From: Micromonospora rifamycinica
Lineage (GTDB): Bacteria > Actinomycetota > Actinomycetes > Mycobacteriales > Micromonosporaceae
Direction of reading: 5' to 3'
DNA: 64,000 nt
NCBI RefSeq assembly: GCF_900090265.1
Contig: NZ_LT607752.1
Span: forward strand, 2,976,001 to 3,040,000
The notes below the pieces were generated by a model. That model was not told the origin of the DNA. It was given only the letters and a program-made list of their open reading frames with translations, and did no database searches. The number at the start of each line of letters is the position of its first letter. Position 1 is the first letter of the stretch. Shown here piece after piece: positions 63,818 through 64,000 of the stretch. A program made the position numbers and the translations under genes.

Positions 63818-64000
63818 GTGATCACCAGCGTGTTCTTCGATGTGGGCGAGACCATCGTTGACGAGTCCCGCGAGTACGGCACCTGGGCAGACTGGCTCGG
63901 CGTACCACGCCACACCTTCTCCGCCGTCTTCGGCGCAGTCATCGCCCGCGGCCTCGACTACCGGGAAACCTTCCAGGTCTTCCGACCAGGATTCAACCTG
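63818..64000 (+). CDS. HAD-family hydrolase, 5' part
   Basis: The first 61 residues of a haloacid dehalogenase-superfamily protein that runs off the window. Motif I is SVFFDVGETIVDESREYG: the nucleophile Asp of FDVGET is followed two residues later by Gly rather than the acid/base Asp, a variant found in many HAD subfamilies. Cap-domain helices begin at WADWLGVPRHTFSAVFG. The GTG at 63818 has no Shine-Dalgarno but a promoter placed for leaderless translation. Likely substrates are small phosphate esters; nothing more can be said from this part. Confidence 0.8.
   Translation, partial: MITSVFFDVGETIVDESREYGTWADWLGVPRHTFSAVFGAVIARGLDYRETFQVFRPGFNL

Overview
The window is very GC-rich. It carries many secreted glycoside hydrolases with CBM2 and CBM13 (ricin-B) domains, long Pro/Thr linkers, GTG starts and TAGGGT-type -10 boxes. 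This points to a mycelial actinomycete, most likely a Micromonosporaceae member (Micromonospora-like). That assignment is inference from gene content, not from a marker gene.

Left part (1-26.3 kb), secretome: the tail of a VTC-type polyphosphate polymerase gene overlaps a secreted CotH/CBM2 protein. Then come an XRE/NB-ARC/TPR regulator, a secreted trypsin-like protease, a GH11 xylanase with a CBM, a GH59 galactocerebrosidase-like enzyme with CBM13, a seven-repeat RCC1 secreted protein, a PHB-depolymerase/feruloyl-esterase-like enzyme with CBM13, and a right-handed beta-helix enzyme with CBM13. A UvrD-type helicase with a C-terminal PD-(D/E)XK nuclease and two related proteins of unknown function follow. 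A GH44 glucanase is divergent from an FN3x4-CBM2 protein. Strong hairpins sit between convergent genes, and several promoters and operator-like palindromes can be read.

Middle (26.2-34 kb), decayed or mobile-looking land: a truncated radical SAM maturase, an XRE regulator with a one-base frameshift coupled to a flavoprotein, a 45-nt 3' fragment of a tRNA-Lys gene (a likely attachment-site scar), a DUF429 gene, a DUF6361 pseudogene and a PIN-like/DUF7662 protein.

Defence island (32.9-58.2 kb): a C5-cytosine methyltransferase is divergent from a tightly overlapping set. The set is a sigma-70-family factor, a DrmA-like helicase, a DrmB-like DUF1998 protein, an antisense Vsr endonuclease, a DrmD-like SNF2 helicase, a 1567-aa DrmMI-like adenine methyltransferase, a 2112-aa DUF1998 helicase with a nuclease-like tail (resembling DruE of Druantia), and a UvrD-like helicase with a RelE-like N-terminus. 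A small CHAT/caspase-like protein follows. This looks like a class 1 DISARM core without a recognisable DrmC, extended by Druantia-like and new parts. It is headed by its own sigma factor, with a LexA-type box (GAAC-N4-GTTC) in the divergent promoter region. It is the strongest candidate for a new system in the window.

Right part (58.4-64 kb): an integrative-element module on the minus strand (replication-relaxation protein, small coupled protein, DUF2637 membrane protein, HTH/excisionase-like protein, tyrosine integrase). Next is a 1.3-kb stretch without convincing genes, then the start of a leaderless HAD-family hydrolase that runs off the window.
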